64,000 nt of DNA from JACVRW01 sp963808775 (GCA_963808775.1 CAWEGR010000003.1:124001-188000); one strand, 5' to 3'. Positions 50,958-60,565 are shown, counted from the first letter of the stretch. A program made the numbers and translations. The notes: generated by a model from the letters alone, not told the origin.

Positions 50958-52442
50958 TCAGACCGCGGAGTCCTCGGGCATCGGCCGCTGCACCTTGCCG
51001 ATGAGCCGCGACGGCGCGAGGGCGAACGCCGCGAACAGGGCCGCCAGCAGCAGGATCACGACGCAGACGCCGAAGCCGGTGCGCGCCGCGATGTCGAAGG
51101 CGTCGTCCGCGCGGTCGAAGAGCACGTCCCTCGACGCGCCGCCCGCGCGCCCGATGACAGAGCGCGCCTCCTCGATCGACTCGGCTGCACGCTCGCGCTC
51201 GACGAGGGCCAGCCGGGAGAGCTTCTCGTCGATCTCGTTCGTGTAGATCCCGGCGAAGACGGTGCCGATGATCGCCACCCCGAGCGCGCCGCCCACCTGG
51301 CGCGCGAGCTGGTTGACCGCTCCGCCGTCGCCCGCCTTCTCCTCACCGAGGTCGTTCATGATCACCGCGGTCGCGGGCGGCACCATCAACGAGATCACGA
51401 TGCCGATCAGCAGCGAACCGGTCAACGGCACGGCGATCGTCGTGGACTCTCCGAGCACGAGGTAGAGCGCGGTCACGGCGGCCATGGCCACGAGCCCGCC
51501 GGACACCGTCAGCCGCGGGCCGAGCTTCGCGAACAGCCGCGCGTTGTAGTGGGCGCCGATCGCGGCGCCCATGCCGAGCGGCGCGAGCGCGAAGCCCGCC
51601 TCGATCACGGTGCGGTCCTGCACGTACTGCAGGTACTGCGGCAGCACGAACATCGAGCCGAGGAAGGCGACGTAGACGGCGAGGATCGCCACCGCGCCGG
51701 CGGCCACGGCGGGGCGGACGAGCACGCGCACGTCGAACAGCGGCGCGCGGGTGCGCAGCTCGAAGCGGAAGAAGAAGACGCCGCTGACGAACCCGAGAAT
51801 GGCCGAGACGATCACGCCCACGCTCGTCCAGCCGGCGTCGGGGCCCTCGATGAGGGCGAACACCACGCCGGTCAGCGCCACGATCGAGAGCACCGCGCCG
51901 ACCAGGTCGAGCGGCGGGGTCCCCGGCCGCGTCGACTCGGGCAGCACGCGCATCCCGTACGGCACGACGAAGATCGCGACGGGCACGTTCACGAGGAACA
52001 CCATCTCCCAGCCGACCAGATCGACGAGCACGCCCCCGAGCAGGGGGCCGAGCACGAGGCCGACGCCCGCGACGGCCGCCCAGACGCCGAGCGCCTGGGC
52101 GCGCTCCTCCGGCGGGAACATCACCGCGATCAGCGACAGCGCGGGCGGCAGCACGCAGGCCGCCGCGGCGCCCATCAGGGCCCGCGCGCCGATCAGCGCG
52201 GCCGGCGACGGCGCCAGCGCGCACAGCACGGAGGCGACCCCGAACGCGGCCATGCCGCCGAGGAAGATGCGCTTGCGCCCGAAGCGGTCCGCCAGCCCGC
52301 TGCCCACCAGCAGCAGCCCGGCGAGCGCCACGAGGAACGCGTCGATGACCCACTGCAGCTCCCCGACGCCCGCTCCCAGGTCGCTCGAGATCGCCGGCAG
52401 CGCCACGTTCACGATCGTCATGTCGATCGCGCTGATGAACAT
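50958..52442 (-). CDS. MFS drug exporter, DHA2 (14-helix, EmrB/QacA) type
   Basis: About 494 aa or slightly more. Motif D1-like region ISAIDMTIVNVALPAIS, motif A GSGLADRFGRKRIFLGG, and motif C (GVGLVLGPLLGGVLVD) are typical of proton-coupled multidrug exporters. The first helix starts before ATG 52442 (GLLVVCAAMF), and the frame is open back to a TAG near 52552 without ATG/GTG/TTG, so the true start may be a rare codon or masked by an indel. A C-terminal cytoplasmic tail with a helical charged stretch precedes the last helix. Substrates are probably hydrophobic toxic compounds. Confidence 0.9.
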   Translation of the reverse strand: MFISAIDMTIVNVALPAISSDLGAGVGELQWVIDAFLVALAGLLLVGSGLADRFGRKRIFLGGMAAFGVASVLCALAPSPAALIGARALMGAAAACVLPPALSLIAVMFPPEERAQALGVWAAVAGVGLVLGPLLGGVLVDLVGWEMVFLVNVPVAIFVVPYGMRVLPESTRPGTPPLDLVGAVLSIVALTGVVFALIEGPDAGWTSVGVIVSAILGFVSGVFFFRFELRTRAPLFDVRVLVRPAVAAGAVAILAVYVAFLGSMFVLPQYLQYVQDRTVIEAGFALAPLGMGAAIGAHYNARLFAKLGPRLTVSGGLVAMAAVTALYLVLGESTTIAVPLTGSLLIGIVISLMVPPATAVIMNDLGEEKAGDGGAVNQLARQVGGALGVAIIGTVFAGIYTNEIDEKLSRLALVERERAAESIEEARSVIGRAGGASRDVLFDRADDAFDIAARTGFGVCVVILLLAALFAAFALAPSRLIGKVQRPMPEDSAV

Positions 52443-52563
52443 CGCGGCGCAGACGACCAGCAGTCCCTGGCGGCGATGCGCGTGCGGCTCGCCGGGCTCC
52501 CGCGGGGCGTGGTGGACGAAGTGCGGAAACTCGATGCCGGGAAGCTACCCGTAGTCTGCGGAT

Positions 52564-53022
52564 ATGACGTATTCGCAGGCCGAGGGACGCCAGGAGGTGC
52601 TCGACGGGCTCGCCGAGGCCATCGACGCGCTCGGCTTCGCGCTCGCCTGTCTCGGCGAGGCGTACGAGCTGCTCGACGAGACGAGCGGCGACCATCTCGA
52701 CGACGCGGTCTTCCGGCCCGTGCGGACGGCGTACGGGCGCGCGAAGCGCACGCACTCCGGCTTCTCCCAGCGCCACGGACTGCCCGAGCGAGCCTTCCCC
52801 GAGGCGAACGCCGGCGTCTCGCCGGCGGGCGCGCCCGGCTTCATCGAGCTCGCGCTCGGCGCCGTCGAGGAGGCCGAGCTGACGCTCTCGAGCCTGCAGG
52901 ACACGATGCTGCCGGTCGAGGTCGGCGACGCCGAGCTGCGCTCCGGGCTCGCCTCGGTGCGCGAGAGCATCGCGCCGGTGGCGGCCGACGCCCGCGAGTT
53001 CAGCCGGACGCTCGGCCGCTGA
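52564..53022 (+). CDS. Helical cytoplasmic protein, unknown function
   Basis: A 152-aa protein dominated by amphipathic helices (LDGLAEAIDALGFALACLGE, AVEEAELTLSSLQDTMLPVE, LRSGLASVRESIAPVAADAR). ATG with modest ribosome site. The convergent DUF4031 gene overlaps its last 23 bp. I do not recognise a family; the helix pattern resembles four-helix-bundle proteins. The GC3 pattern supports it as coding. Confidence 0.75.
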   Translation: MTYSQAEGRQEVLDGLAEAIDALGFALACLGEAYELLDETSGDHLDDAVFRPVRTAYGRAKRTHSGFSQRHGLPERAFPEANAGVSPAGAPGFIELALGAVEEAELTLSSLQDTMLPVEVGDAELRSGLASVRESIAPVAADAREFSRTLGR

Positions 53023-53290
53023 GCCGCTCGTCGCGGCGGCGTCGCGCAAGGTGGGCGCCCATCTCGCGCGTCGTCAGCTCGAGCGCCCCGAGCGCAACGG
53101 CATGAGCACGAGCCCAGTCCGGCAGGTCGTAGTGGTCGTGCCAGGGACGCCCCGGCTTCGTCTGGAGCCATTCCTCGCGCAGCCCGAGCCGGCGCGCGAA
53201 GCCCTCGAGCTCCTCGGTCGAGTCCGCCACCAGGTGGCAGAAGAGGCGGCCGCGATGGCGCCAGACCGGATCGTCGACGTAGACCGCCAC
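53000..53290 (-). CDS. DUF4031 family protein
   Basis: A 96-aa protein matching DUF4031: starts AVYVDDPVWRHRGRLFCHLV, includes EELEGFARRLGLREEWLQTK and ends in the characteristic PWHDHYDLPDWARAHAVALG. The conserved Trp and His residues suggest an active or metal-binding site, but the function is unknown. It overlaps the 3' end of the gene at 52564 and is followed by the small gene at 53310 upstream on the same strand. Confidence 0.9.
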   Translation of the reverse strand: MAVYVDDPVWRHRGRLFCHLVADSTEELEGFARRLGLREEWLQTKPGRPWHDHYDLPDWARAHAVALGALELTTREMGAHLARRRRDERLSGRASG

Positions 53291-53309
53291 GAGGGCGACC
53301 CAGGATAGG

Positions 53310-53501
53310 TCAGGCCGCGCGCGGGACCGGAATCGCCGCGGTGTCCGCGGGCAGCATCAGCACGGGCGCCGGCACTTCGCCGGTGGCGGCGCGCATCAGC
53401 TCCTCATGGAGACGGCCGGCGGGCAGGCGGCCCGCCAGGAACGCCTCGATCGCCCGGCGGCCCGCCGGGCTGAGCGGTGCGTCGTGGTACGAGAACCTCA
53501 C
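53310..53501 (-). CDS. Small hypothetical protein
   Basis: A 63-aa ORF: MRFSYHDAPLSPAGRRAIEA then FLAGRLPAGRLHEELMRAAT and a proline-rich tail. The codon pattern is consistent with coding, and it is in the same orientation as DUF4031, 19 bp upstream of that gene. No family recognised; it might be a small regulatory peptide or an overcalled frame. Confidence 0.45.
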   Translation of the reverse strand: MRFSYHDAPLSPAGRRAIEAFLAGRLPAGRLHEELMRAATGEVPAPVLMLPADTAAIPVPRAA

Positions 53502-53551
53502 GCCGAGTTGTTCAGCGTTCCGGGCGGATCCCCTCTCAGCCGGTAGAACTC

Positions 53552-55108
53552 ATGCAGGTGGCCTACTCACCGGCAGAGGGCTTCTACGACGAGCTGTTCG
53601 AGGCGGAGGATCTTCCGCGCGCTCCCGCGGCCTCGCTCGTCGGCACGCTCGAGCGGCTCGGCCGCGACCGCCTGCGCGCGGCGGGCGAGCGGCGCGACGC
53701 GATCTTCATCCAGCAGGGCATCACCTTCGACGCCTCGGGCCCCGACGGGCCCTCGCGCGACCGGCCGTTCCCGCTCGATCTCGTGCCGCGCATCCTGCCG
53801 GCCGAGGAGTGGCGGACGATCAAGCGCGGCCTGGCTCAGCGCGTGCGCGCCCTCAACTGCTTCGTCGAGGACGTCTACCACGACCAGGAGATCATCGGCG
53901 AGGGCATCGTGCCCTGGCAGCTCGTCCTCACGCGCTCCAACTTCGAGCGGGCGGCGTACCGCATCAGGCCGCCGGGCGGGGTCTGGTGCCACATCTCCGG
54001 CTGCGACCTGGTGCGCGACGCGGACGGGCGCTGGAAGGTGCTCGAGGACAACGTGCGCACGCCCTCGGGGATCTCGTACGTGCTCGAGAACCGGATCGCG
54101 ATGAGCCGCCTGGTGCCCGAGCTGTTCGCGGGCTATGACGTCCGGCCGGTGAGCCACTACCCGGCGCTTCTGCTCGAGGCGCTCAAGGCGGGCGCGCCGG
54201 GGGGCGGCGAGAACCCGGTCGTTGTGGTCTGGACGCCCGGCTCGGCGAACTCGGCCTACTTCGAGCACGCGTTCCTCGCGCGCCAGATGGGGGTCGAGCT
54301 CGTGGAGGCCTCCGACCTCGTCGTGCGCGAGGGGCTCTGCTACATGCGCACCACGCGCGGGCTGGCGCGCGTGGACTCGATCTACCGGCGCATCGACGAC
54401 GCCTTCATGGACCCGCTCGAGTTTCGCGCGGACTCGCTGCTCGGCGTGCCGGGCCTCATGGGCGTCTACCGCGCGGGCAACGTGGCGATCGCGAATGCCG
54501 TCGGCACCGGCGTGGCGGACGACAAGGCCGTCTACCACTACGTGCCGGAGATGATCCGCTTCTACATCGGCGAGGAGCCGATCCTCGACAACCTGCCGAC
54601 GTGGCTGCTCGCCGACCCCGAGCAGCGCGAGGACGCCCTGTCGCGCATCGGCGAGCTCGTGATCAAGCCGACGGGCGAGTCGGGCGGGAAGGGCGTATTC
54701 ATCGGGCCGCTCGCGAGCGAGGAGCAGCTCGAGGATCAGCGGCTGCTGGTCGAGCAGGCGCCGGAGCGCTGGATCGCGCAGAAGACGGTGGCCCTCTCGA
54801 CCGTGCCGACGGCGCTCGGGGACGGGTCGCTCGCGCCGCGGCACGTCGACCTGCGCCCGTTCGCGATCTACGGCGACGAGATCAAGATCATCCCGGGGGG
54901 CCTGACCCGGGTCGCGCTGCGCGAGGGCTCGATGATCGTCAACAGCTCTCAGGGCGGTGGCTCGAAGGACACCTGGGTCCTCTCGGACGGTGACGGCGAC
55001 AGCGCGAGCGCCGGGCCCGGCGCGCTCGCGCCTCCGGCGCTGCCGGGGATGCGCCAGGCCGGCTGGCGTGGGCAGGAGCAGCAGCAACAGCAGGCGCGGG
55101 GCCGCTGA
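53552..55108 (+). CDS. Circularly permuted ATP-grasp protein (CP-ATPgrasp type, COG2308)
   Basis: A 518-aa protein of the permuted ATP-grasp family that accompanies alpha-E and transglutaminase proteins. Hallmarks include LEDNVRTPSGISYVLENR, the region VVVWTPGSANSAYFEHAFLA, and VIKPTGESGGKGVFIGP. The C-terminal tail is Gly/Gln-rich. Such proteins are predicted to form peptide-like amide bonds with ATP. The ATG at 53552 follows the GGTAGAACTC region; the stop overlaps the next start (TGATG). First gene of the ATP-grasp/alpha-E/transglutaminase operon. Confidence 0.93.
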   Translation: MQVAYSPAEGFYDELFEAEDLPRAPAASLVGTLERLGRDRLRAAGERRDAIFIQQGITFDASGPDGPSRDRPFPLDLVPRILPAEEWRTIKRGLAQRVRALNCFVEDVYHDQEIIGEGIVPWQLVLTRSNFERAAYRIRPPGGVWCHISGCDLVRDADGRWKVLEDNVRTPSGISYVLENRIAMSRLVPELFAGYDVRPVSHYPALLLEALKAGAPGGGENPVVVVWTPGSANSAYFEHAFLARQMGVELVEASDLVVREGLCYMRTTRGLARVDSIYRRIDDAFMDPLEFRADSLLGVPGLMGVYRAGNVAIANAVGTGVADDKAVYHYVPEMIRFYIGEEPILDNLPTWLLADPEQREDALSRIGELVIKPTGESGGKGVFIGPLASEEQLEDQRLLVEQAPERWIAQKTVALSTVPTALGDGSLAPRHVDLRPFAIYGDEIKIIPGGLTRVALREGSMIVNSSQGGGSKDTWVLSDGDGDSASAGPGALAPPALPGMRQAGWRGQEQQQQQARGR

Positions 55109-56082
55109 TGCTCGCCCGGATCGCGCACGACCTCTATTGGCTCGGCCGCCACCTCGTGAGGGCCGAGCACACCGCCCGCATGCTGGACGGCCTGTTCCAC
55201 GCGGACCTGCAGGGCCGCCCCGACGACCCCGCCTCGGTCACGCTCTCGTGGGAATCGCTGCTCGTGATCATGGGTGCGGGCGAGACGGACGGACCGGCGC
55301 GGCGCGAGGACGTGGTGCGCGTGCTCACGACGGACGCCGAGAACCCGGTGTCGATCGTCTCCTGCGTCACGTCGGCGCGCGAGGGGGCCCGCACGCTGCG
55401 CGACACGATCTCGGCGGAGATGTGGGAGTCCGTCAACACCTTCCAGCTCCAGCTCTCGATGCGCGACCTGCACGCCGGGCTGCGCGCCGGGCCGTACTCG
55501 ATCTACTCCGCGGTCAAGGAGCGCAGCGCGCTGTTCTGGGGCCTGACCGCGCGGACGATGCAGAAGGACGAGGCGCGCGCGTTCCTGCAGGCGGGCGGGC
55601 GCATCGAGGCCGCCGACATGGTGCTGCGCATGCTGCGGGTGGCGCTCCCCCCGGCGCCCGAGGCGGACGACGCCGTGGGCGGGCCCGAGGCGCCGCGCCG
55701 CGACGGCAACGCGCTCGCGCTGCTGCGCGCCGTCGGCGGGTTCCAGGCGTTCATGCGTTCGGTGGTGGCGCCGCCGAACGCCGCGCCGGTCGCCCGCTTC
55801 ATGCTCTACGAGCGCGAGTTCCCCGACTCGGTGGCCGCCTCGGTCCAGTCGCTCGACTCGGCGCTCGAGCGGCTCGAGGCGGAACCGCACGATTCGCCGC
55901 CGGTCCTGCGGGTAAGACGCATGCTCGCCGACCTCGACTTTCGCGCGCGCGTGGAGCCGGGGTCGGAGGCCCTCACCCCCTCGCTGCGACCGGTCCAGCA
56001 GGAGCTGTCGCTGCTCGACGCCGAGATCCATGACCGCTACTTCCACCCGAACACCGTGCTGGCCCTCACCGTGAGCACATGA
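55108..56082 (+). CDS. Alpha-E domain protein (DUF403, COG2307)
   Basis: A 324-aa all-helical protein. It begins MLARIAHDLYWLGRHLVRAE, the DUF403 start motif, and contains ENPVSIVSCVTSAREGARTL, and SIYSAVKERSALFWGLTART with the expected pattern of buried hydrophobics. The family acts together with ATP-grasp and transglutaminase proteins in a proposed peptide-ligation system; its own activity is unknown. It starts at TGATG after the ATP-grasp gene and overlaps the transglutaminase start by ATGA. Confidence 0.94.
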   Translation: MLARIAHDLYWLGRHLVRAEHTARMLDGLFHADLQGRPDDPASVTLSWESLLVIMGAGETDGPARREDVVRVLTTDAENPVSIVSCVTSAREGARTLRDTISAEMWESVNTFQLQLSMRDLHAGLRAGPYSIYSAVKERSALFWGLTARTMQKDEARAFLQAGGRIEAADMVLRMLRVALPPAPEADDAVGGPEAPRRDGNALALLRAVGGFQAFMRSVVAPPNAAPVARFMLYEREFPDSVAASVQSLDSALERLEAEPHDSPPVLRVRRMLADLDFRARVEPGSEALTPSLRPVQQELSLLDAEIHDRYFHPNTVLALTVST

Positions 56083-56960
56083 GGTTCTCCCTGCGCTATC
56101 GCGCCGAGTACCGCTACCCGGGCCCGGTCTACGACCAGCACAACATGCTGCGGGTCACGCCCGCGAGCACCCCCGTCCAGCGTGTGCGCGGCTTTCGCGT
56201 GGTGGTCGATCCGAACGCGCGCACGCGCACCCACCGCGACTACTTCGGCACCGAGGTGGTCGAGTTCGGCGTGCCGGGCGAGCACGACCGGCTCACGATC
56301 ACCGCCGAGGGCGAGGTGGTCACCGAGACGCCGGCGCGGCCGCCGGGGGGCGCCTGGGAGCTCCTGCGCGAACCCGCCTACGCGGACGCCGGGCGCGAGT
56401 TCCTCCTTCTTACCGGAGACGAGCCCGCCAACGGCGCGCTCACCTCCCTGCGCGAGGCGATCGAGGCGGACACGCCGCGCGGGACGCTCGAGCGGCTCTG
56501 CGAGGTGGTGCCGGACCGCTTCGAGTACCGCCCCGGCGCCACGTTCGTGGGCTCGACGGTCGACGACCTGCTCGAGGGCGGCGCGGGGGTCTGCCAGGAC
56601 TTCGTCCACCTCTCGCTGATCCTCCTGCGCCAGTCGGGCATCGCGGCGCGCTACGTCTCGGGCTACCTGTTCGCCGCCTCCGAGGACGGCGGCCAGGACT
56701 CCGTCGAGGTCGACACGCACGCCTGGGTGGAGGCGCTCCTGCCCTCCGAGGACGGCGGCCCGCCGGCATGGACGGGCGCGGATCCGACGAACCGGCGGCT
56801 GGCGGGCGAGGAGCACGTGAAGATCGGGCACGGGCGCTTCTACGGCGACGTCGCGCCGATCCGCGGCGTCTACAAGGGCGGCGGCGGCGAGGCCGACCAC
56901 GAGGTCAACGTGCGCATGACCCGGCTGGCCCCCCGAGGGGCGTCGCTCAACACTTCATAA
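56079..56960 (+). CDS. Transglutaminase-like protein (bacterial N-terminal domain)
   Basis: A 293-aa protein with an N-terminal beta domain (FSLRYRAEYRYPGPVYDQHN) and a transglutaminase-like core carrying the triad Cys in GAGVCQDFVHL, His in DTHAWVEALL and Asp in TGADPTNRR. It probably hydrolyses or transfers peptide/isopeptide bonds, opposing or completing the ATP-grasp ligation. Third gene of a three-gene operon with overlapping start/stop codons. Cytoplasmic; no signal peptide. Confidence 0.94.
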   Translation: MRFSLRYRAEYRYPGPVYDQHNMLRVTPASTPVQRVRGFRVVVDPNARTRTHRDYFGTEVVEFGVPGEHDRLTITAEGEVVTETPARPPGGAWELLREPAYADAGREFLLLTGDEPANGALTSLREAIEADTPRGTLERLCEVVPDRFEYRPGATFVGSTVDDLLEGGAGVCQDFVHLSLILLRQSGIAARYVSGYLFAASEDGGQDSVEVDTHAWVEALLPSEDGGPPAWTGADPTNRRLAGEEHVKIGHGRFYGDVAPIRGVYKGGGGEADHEVNVRMTRLAPRGASLNTS

Positions 56961-56977
56961 AGTAAAGTAAGGGGTCG

Positions 56978-58741
56978 ATGCGAACCTTCTGGCGTCTGCT
57001 CGGCTTCCTGCGCCCATACCGGCGCGAGGTCGCGCTTTCGTTCGTGCTGGCCGCCGTCGCGATGGGTGCCGGGATCCTGATCCCGTACCTCGTCGGCCAG
57101 ACAATCGACGAGATCGACGACGGCGGCGCCAACCTCTGGCCGCTCGCCCTCGCCGTGGCCGGCGCCGGCGTCCTGCGGCTCGCCTTCAGCGTCTCGCGCA
57201 GGCTCGTGGCCGGGCGCGTGTCGCTCGGGGTCGAGTACGACCTGCGCAACGGCATGTACTCGCACCTCCACTCGCTCGAGCTCGAGTTCTTCGACGGGCA
57301 GCAGACCGGACAGCTCATGTCGCGGGCGACGGTCGACCTGCAGTCGGTGCGCTTCTTCCTCGGCTACGGCCTGATCTTCATCGTGCAGTCCATCCTCACG
57401 ATCCTGATCGCGGGCGGAGTGATGCTCGCCGTCGACCCGGTGCTCGCGGCGATCGCGCTCGCCCCCACCCCGTTCGTGATCTGGGTGGCATTCCGCTACG
57501 GGCGCCGCAACCGGCCGGCGACCCAGGAGGTGCAGCAGCGGATCGCGGAGCTGACTGCGGAGGCGGAGGAGAACGTCTCCGGCATCCGCGTGGTCAAGGC
57601 GTTCGCGCGCGAGGAGCGCCAGCTGCACCGCTTCCGCGGCACGGTCGCGCGGGTGTTCGACCAGTCGATGGTCTCGACCCGGCTGCGCGCCTTCTACAGC
57701 CCCTTCATCGGCTTCCTGCCGCAGCTCGGGCTCGCGGCGCTGCTGCTCGTGGGTGGCCGCCAGGTGATCAACGGCAGCCTGCAGGTGGGCCAGTTCGTCG
57801 CCTTCTACGGATACGTCCTGATGCTCACCTCGCCGATGCGGATGCTCGGCATGGCCCTCGGCATGGCGCAGCGCGCCGTGGCGAGCGGCCAGCGCGTGTT
57901 CGAGCTGCTCGACCGCGAGCCGCGCCTGGTCGCGCCGGCCGACGCCCCGCCGCTGCCGCCGGGCGGCGGCCGAGTCGAGCTGCGCGACGTGAGCTTCGGC
58001 TACGGCACGGGCGAGCCGACTCTGCGAGGGATCGACCTCGCGGTCGAGCCGGGGCGCACGGTCGCGCTGGTAGGGCCGACGGGGTCCGGCAAGACGACGC
58101 TCATCATGCTGATTCCGCGCCTGTATGACGCCGACTCCGGCTCGGTGCTCGTCGACGGCGTCGACGTGCGCACGGTCGACCCGGCCTCCCTGCGGCGCGA
58201 GGTGGCGCTGGTGTCGGACGACGCCTTCCTCTTCTCGGCCTCCCTCGGCGAGAACATCGCCTACGCGCGGCCGGATGCGTCTGAGGACGAGGTTCTGGCC
58301 GCGGCGAGCCGGGCCGGGCTGCTCGAGCTGCTCGACGACCTCCCCGAGGGGCTCGACACGCTGGTCGGCGAGCGCGGCCTCACGCTCAGCGGCGGGCAGC
58401 GCCAGCGCGTGGCGATCGCGCGCGCCCTGCTGGCCGAGCCGCGCATCCTGATCCTGGACGACGCGACCTCGAGCGTCGACGCGACCACCGAGAGCCGCAT
58501 CAAGGCCGCGCTCGGCGAGGTGATGGAGGGCCGCACGACCTTCGTGATCGCGCACCGCCTCTCCACGATCGCGCTGGCCGACGAGGTCGTGGTGCTCGAG
58601 GAGGGCGAGATCGTGGCGCGGGGGACGCACGAGCAGCTGCTCGAGGAGTCCTCGCTGTACCGCGAGATCGCCGAGAAGGGCCTGCCCGACCAGGTGTTCC
58701 TGAACCGCGTCGATCCCGAGCGCGAGGTGGCGGGCCTGTGA
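56978..58741 (+). CDS. ABC exporter half-transporter, subunit A (Walker B Glu replaced by Asp)
   Basis: A 587-aa membrane-domain plus ATPase fusion. Six helices (residues 1-320) then the ATPase: Walker A GPTGSGKTT (about 366), signature LSGGQRQRVAIARA (about 470), and Walker B ILILDDATSSVD, where the catalytic Glu is Asp. The His-switch is intact (FVIAHRLSTIA). The ATG follows an A-rich leader with AAAGTAAGG. It overlaps the next ABC gene (TGATG) and together they form a heterodimeric exporter of the BmrCD/TM287-288 type, in which one ATP site is usually degenerate. Substrate unknown. Confidence 0.95.
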   Translation: MRTFWRLLGFLRPYRREVALSFVLAAVAMGAGILIPYLVGQTIDEIDDGGANLWPLALAVAGAGVLRLAFSVSRRLVAGRVSLGVEYDLRNGMYSHLHSLELEFFDGQQTGQLMSRATVDLQSVRFFLGYGLIFIVQSILTILIAGGVMLAVDPVLAAIALAPTPFVIWVAFRYGRRNRPATQEVQQRIAELTAEAEENVSGIRVVKAFAREERQLHRFRGTVARVFDQSMVSTRLRAFYSPFIGFLPQLGLAALLLVGGRQVINGSLQVGQFVAFYGYVLMLTSPMRMLGMALGMAQRAVASGQRVFELLDREPRLVAPADAPPLPPGGGRVELRDVSFGYGTGEPTLRGIDLAVEPGRTVALVGPTGSGKTTLIMLIPRLYDADSGSVLVDGVDVRTVDPASLRREVALVSDDAFLFSASLGENIAYARPDASEDEVLAAASRAGLLELLDDLPEGLDTLVGERGLTLSGGQRQRVAIARALLAEPRILILDDATSSVDATTESRIKAALGEVMEGRTTFVIAHRLSTIALADEVVVLEEGEIVARGTHEQLLEESSLYREIAEKGLPDQVFLNRVDPEREVAGL

Positions 58742-60519
58742 TGCGGCGCTGGCTCAGAGCGCTGCGCGGCGAGGAGCGGCGCGTGGGCAAGCTGCGCCAC
58801 CTGCTGGCGCTGCTGAGCCCGTATCGCCTGCGCGTGGCGCTGATGCTGCTCTCGCTGCTCGTCGCCACCGGCGCGGCGCTGGTGCCGCCCTATCTGGCCG
58901 GCCGCGCAATCGACGAGGTGGTCGAGGGCGGCGACACCGGCGCGCTCACCAGGATCGTTGCGCTGTTCATCCTCGCCGGCCTCGTCAACTGGGTCGCCAC
59001 GTACTTCCAGACCTATCTGATCTCGTGGATCGGCCAGCGCGCGCTCCAGGACCTGCGCCTGCAGATCTTCGAGCACCTGCAGCGGCTGTCGATCGGCTTC
59101 TACTCGCGCAATCGCGCGGGCGTGCTGATCTCGCGGATGACGAACGACGTGCAGGCGCTCGACCAGCTCGTGACCGAGGGCATCGCGACGCTGTTCTCCG
59201 CCACGCTGACGCTGCTCGGCACGGCCGCGATCCTGGTCGCGCTCGACCCCGGCCTCGCGCTCGTCACCTTCCTGACCTTCCCCGTGCTGCTCGTGGGCAG
59301 CGTGATCTTCCGGATCGCTTCGAGCGGCGCCTACCGGCTGACCCGCGAGCGCATCGCGCAGGTCACGGCCTACCTGCAGGAGACGCTGTCGGGCGTGCGC
59401 GTCGTGCGCGCCTTCGGTCAGGAGGCGCGCCACCGCCGGCGCTTCGCGGAGCTGAACGACGCGCACCGCGAGGCGAACATGCAGACGGTCCACCTGAACG
59501 CCGCGTACTTCCCGTCGGTCGAGCTGCTGACGGCGGTCGCGACGGCGGGGATCCTGCTCGTGGGCGGCAACCAGGTGCTCGGCGGCGCCACCACGATCGG
59601 CGTGCTCGCGTCGTTCGTCTTCTACCTGCAGACCTTCTTCGACCCGATCCAGTCGCTCTCCCAGCTCTACACGACCTACCAGGCGGGCATGGCGGCTCTC
59701 GACAAGATCTTCGAGCTGCTCGACGAGGAGCCCGACCTCGGGGATCGCCCGGGCGCGGTGAGCCTGCCGCGGGTGCGCGGCGAGATCGAGTTCGAGGACG
59801 TGACCTTCGGCTACGGGGCGGACGAGGATGCCCGCGCGCTGTCGGACGTCTCCCTGCATGTGCCGCCCGGGCAGACCGTGGCGCTCGTGGGGGCGACCGG
59901 CGCCGGCAAGTCGACGCTCGCGAAGCTGGTGGCGCGCTTCTACGACCCGACGTCGGGCCGCGTCCTGATCGACGGCCATGACCTGCGGGACGTCCAGGAG
60001 CGCTCGCTGCGCGCTCAGCTCGGCATCGTGCCGCAGGAGAGCTTCCTGTTCTCGGGCACGATCGGCGAGAACATCGCCTTCGGCCGGCCCGACGCCACCG
60101 AGGAGGACGTCGAGCAGGCGGCGCGGGCGGTCGGCGCACACGACTTCATCTCGGCGCTGCCGGACGGCTATGACACCGAGGTGGGCGAGCGCGGCGGCCA
60201 TCTGTCGGCCGGCCAGCGCCAGCTCGTGGCGTTCGCGCGCGCCGCGGCCGCCGATCCGCGCATCCTGATCCTCGACGAGGCGACCTCGAACGTCGACGTG
60301 CGGACCGAGGCGGAGATCGAGCGCGGGCTGCGGCGCCTGCTCGCGGGGCGGACGGCGATGGTGATCGCCCACCGGCTCTCCACGATCCGGGGAGCGGGCC
60401 GCATCGTCGTGCTCGACCACGGCCGCATCGCCGAGCAGGGGACCCACGAGGAGCTGCTCGACGCGGACGGCGCGTACGCGCGCCTGTACCGCGACTGGGC
60501 GCGCCAATCCGTGGCCTAG
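58741..60519 (+). CDS. ABC exporter half-transporter, subunit B
   Basis: A 592-aa partner of the preceding gene. Six membrane helices in residues 30-330, then Walker A GATGAGKST (about 384), Q-loop VPQESFLFSG, signature reading LSAGQRQLVAFARA (Gly to Ala) and canonical Walker B LILDEATSNVD. The combination with subunit A (D instead of E in Walker B, but LSGGQ) means one composite site is consensus and the other degenerate, as expected for heterodimers. Starts at ATG 58741 within the stop of subunit A. Confidence 0.95.
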   Translation: MRRWLRALRGEERRVGKLRHLLALLSPYRLRVALMLLSLLVATGAALVPPYLAGRAIDEVVEGGDTGALTRIVALFILAGLVNWVATYFQTYLISWIGQRALQDLRLQIFEHLQRLSIGFYSRNRAGVLISRMTNDVQALDQLVTEGIATLFSATLTLLGTAAILVALDPGLALVTFLTFPVLLVGSVIFRIASSGAYRLTRERIAQVTAYLQETLSGVRVVRAFGQEARHRRRFAELNDAHREANMQTVHLNAAYFPSVELLTAVATAGILLVGGNQVLGGATTIGVLASFVFYLQTFFDPIQSLSQLYTTYQAGMAALDKIFELLDEEPDLGDRPGAVSLPRVRGEIEFEDVTFGYGADEDARALSDVSLHVPPGQTVALVGATGAGKSTLAKLVARFYDPTSGRVLIDGHDLRDVQERSLRAQLGIVPQESFLFSGTIGENIAFGRPDATEEDVEQAARAVGAHDFISALPDGYDTEVGERGGHLSAGQRQLVAFARAAAADPRILILDEATSNVDVRTEAEIERGLRRLLAGRTAMVIAHRLSTIRGAGRIVVLDHGRIAEQGTHEELLDADGAYARLYRDWARQSVA

Positions 60520-60565
60520 CGGGGAACCGGCGCATCGCGCGCCGGCCAGGGGTACCTTGGCCCGC

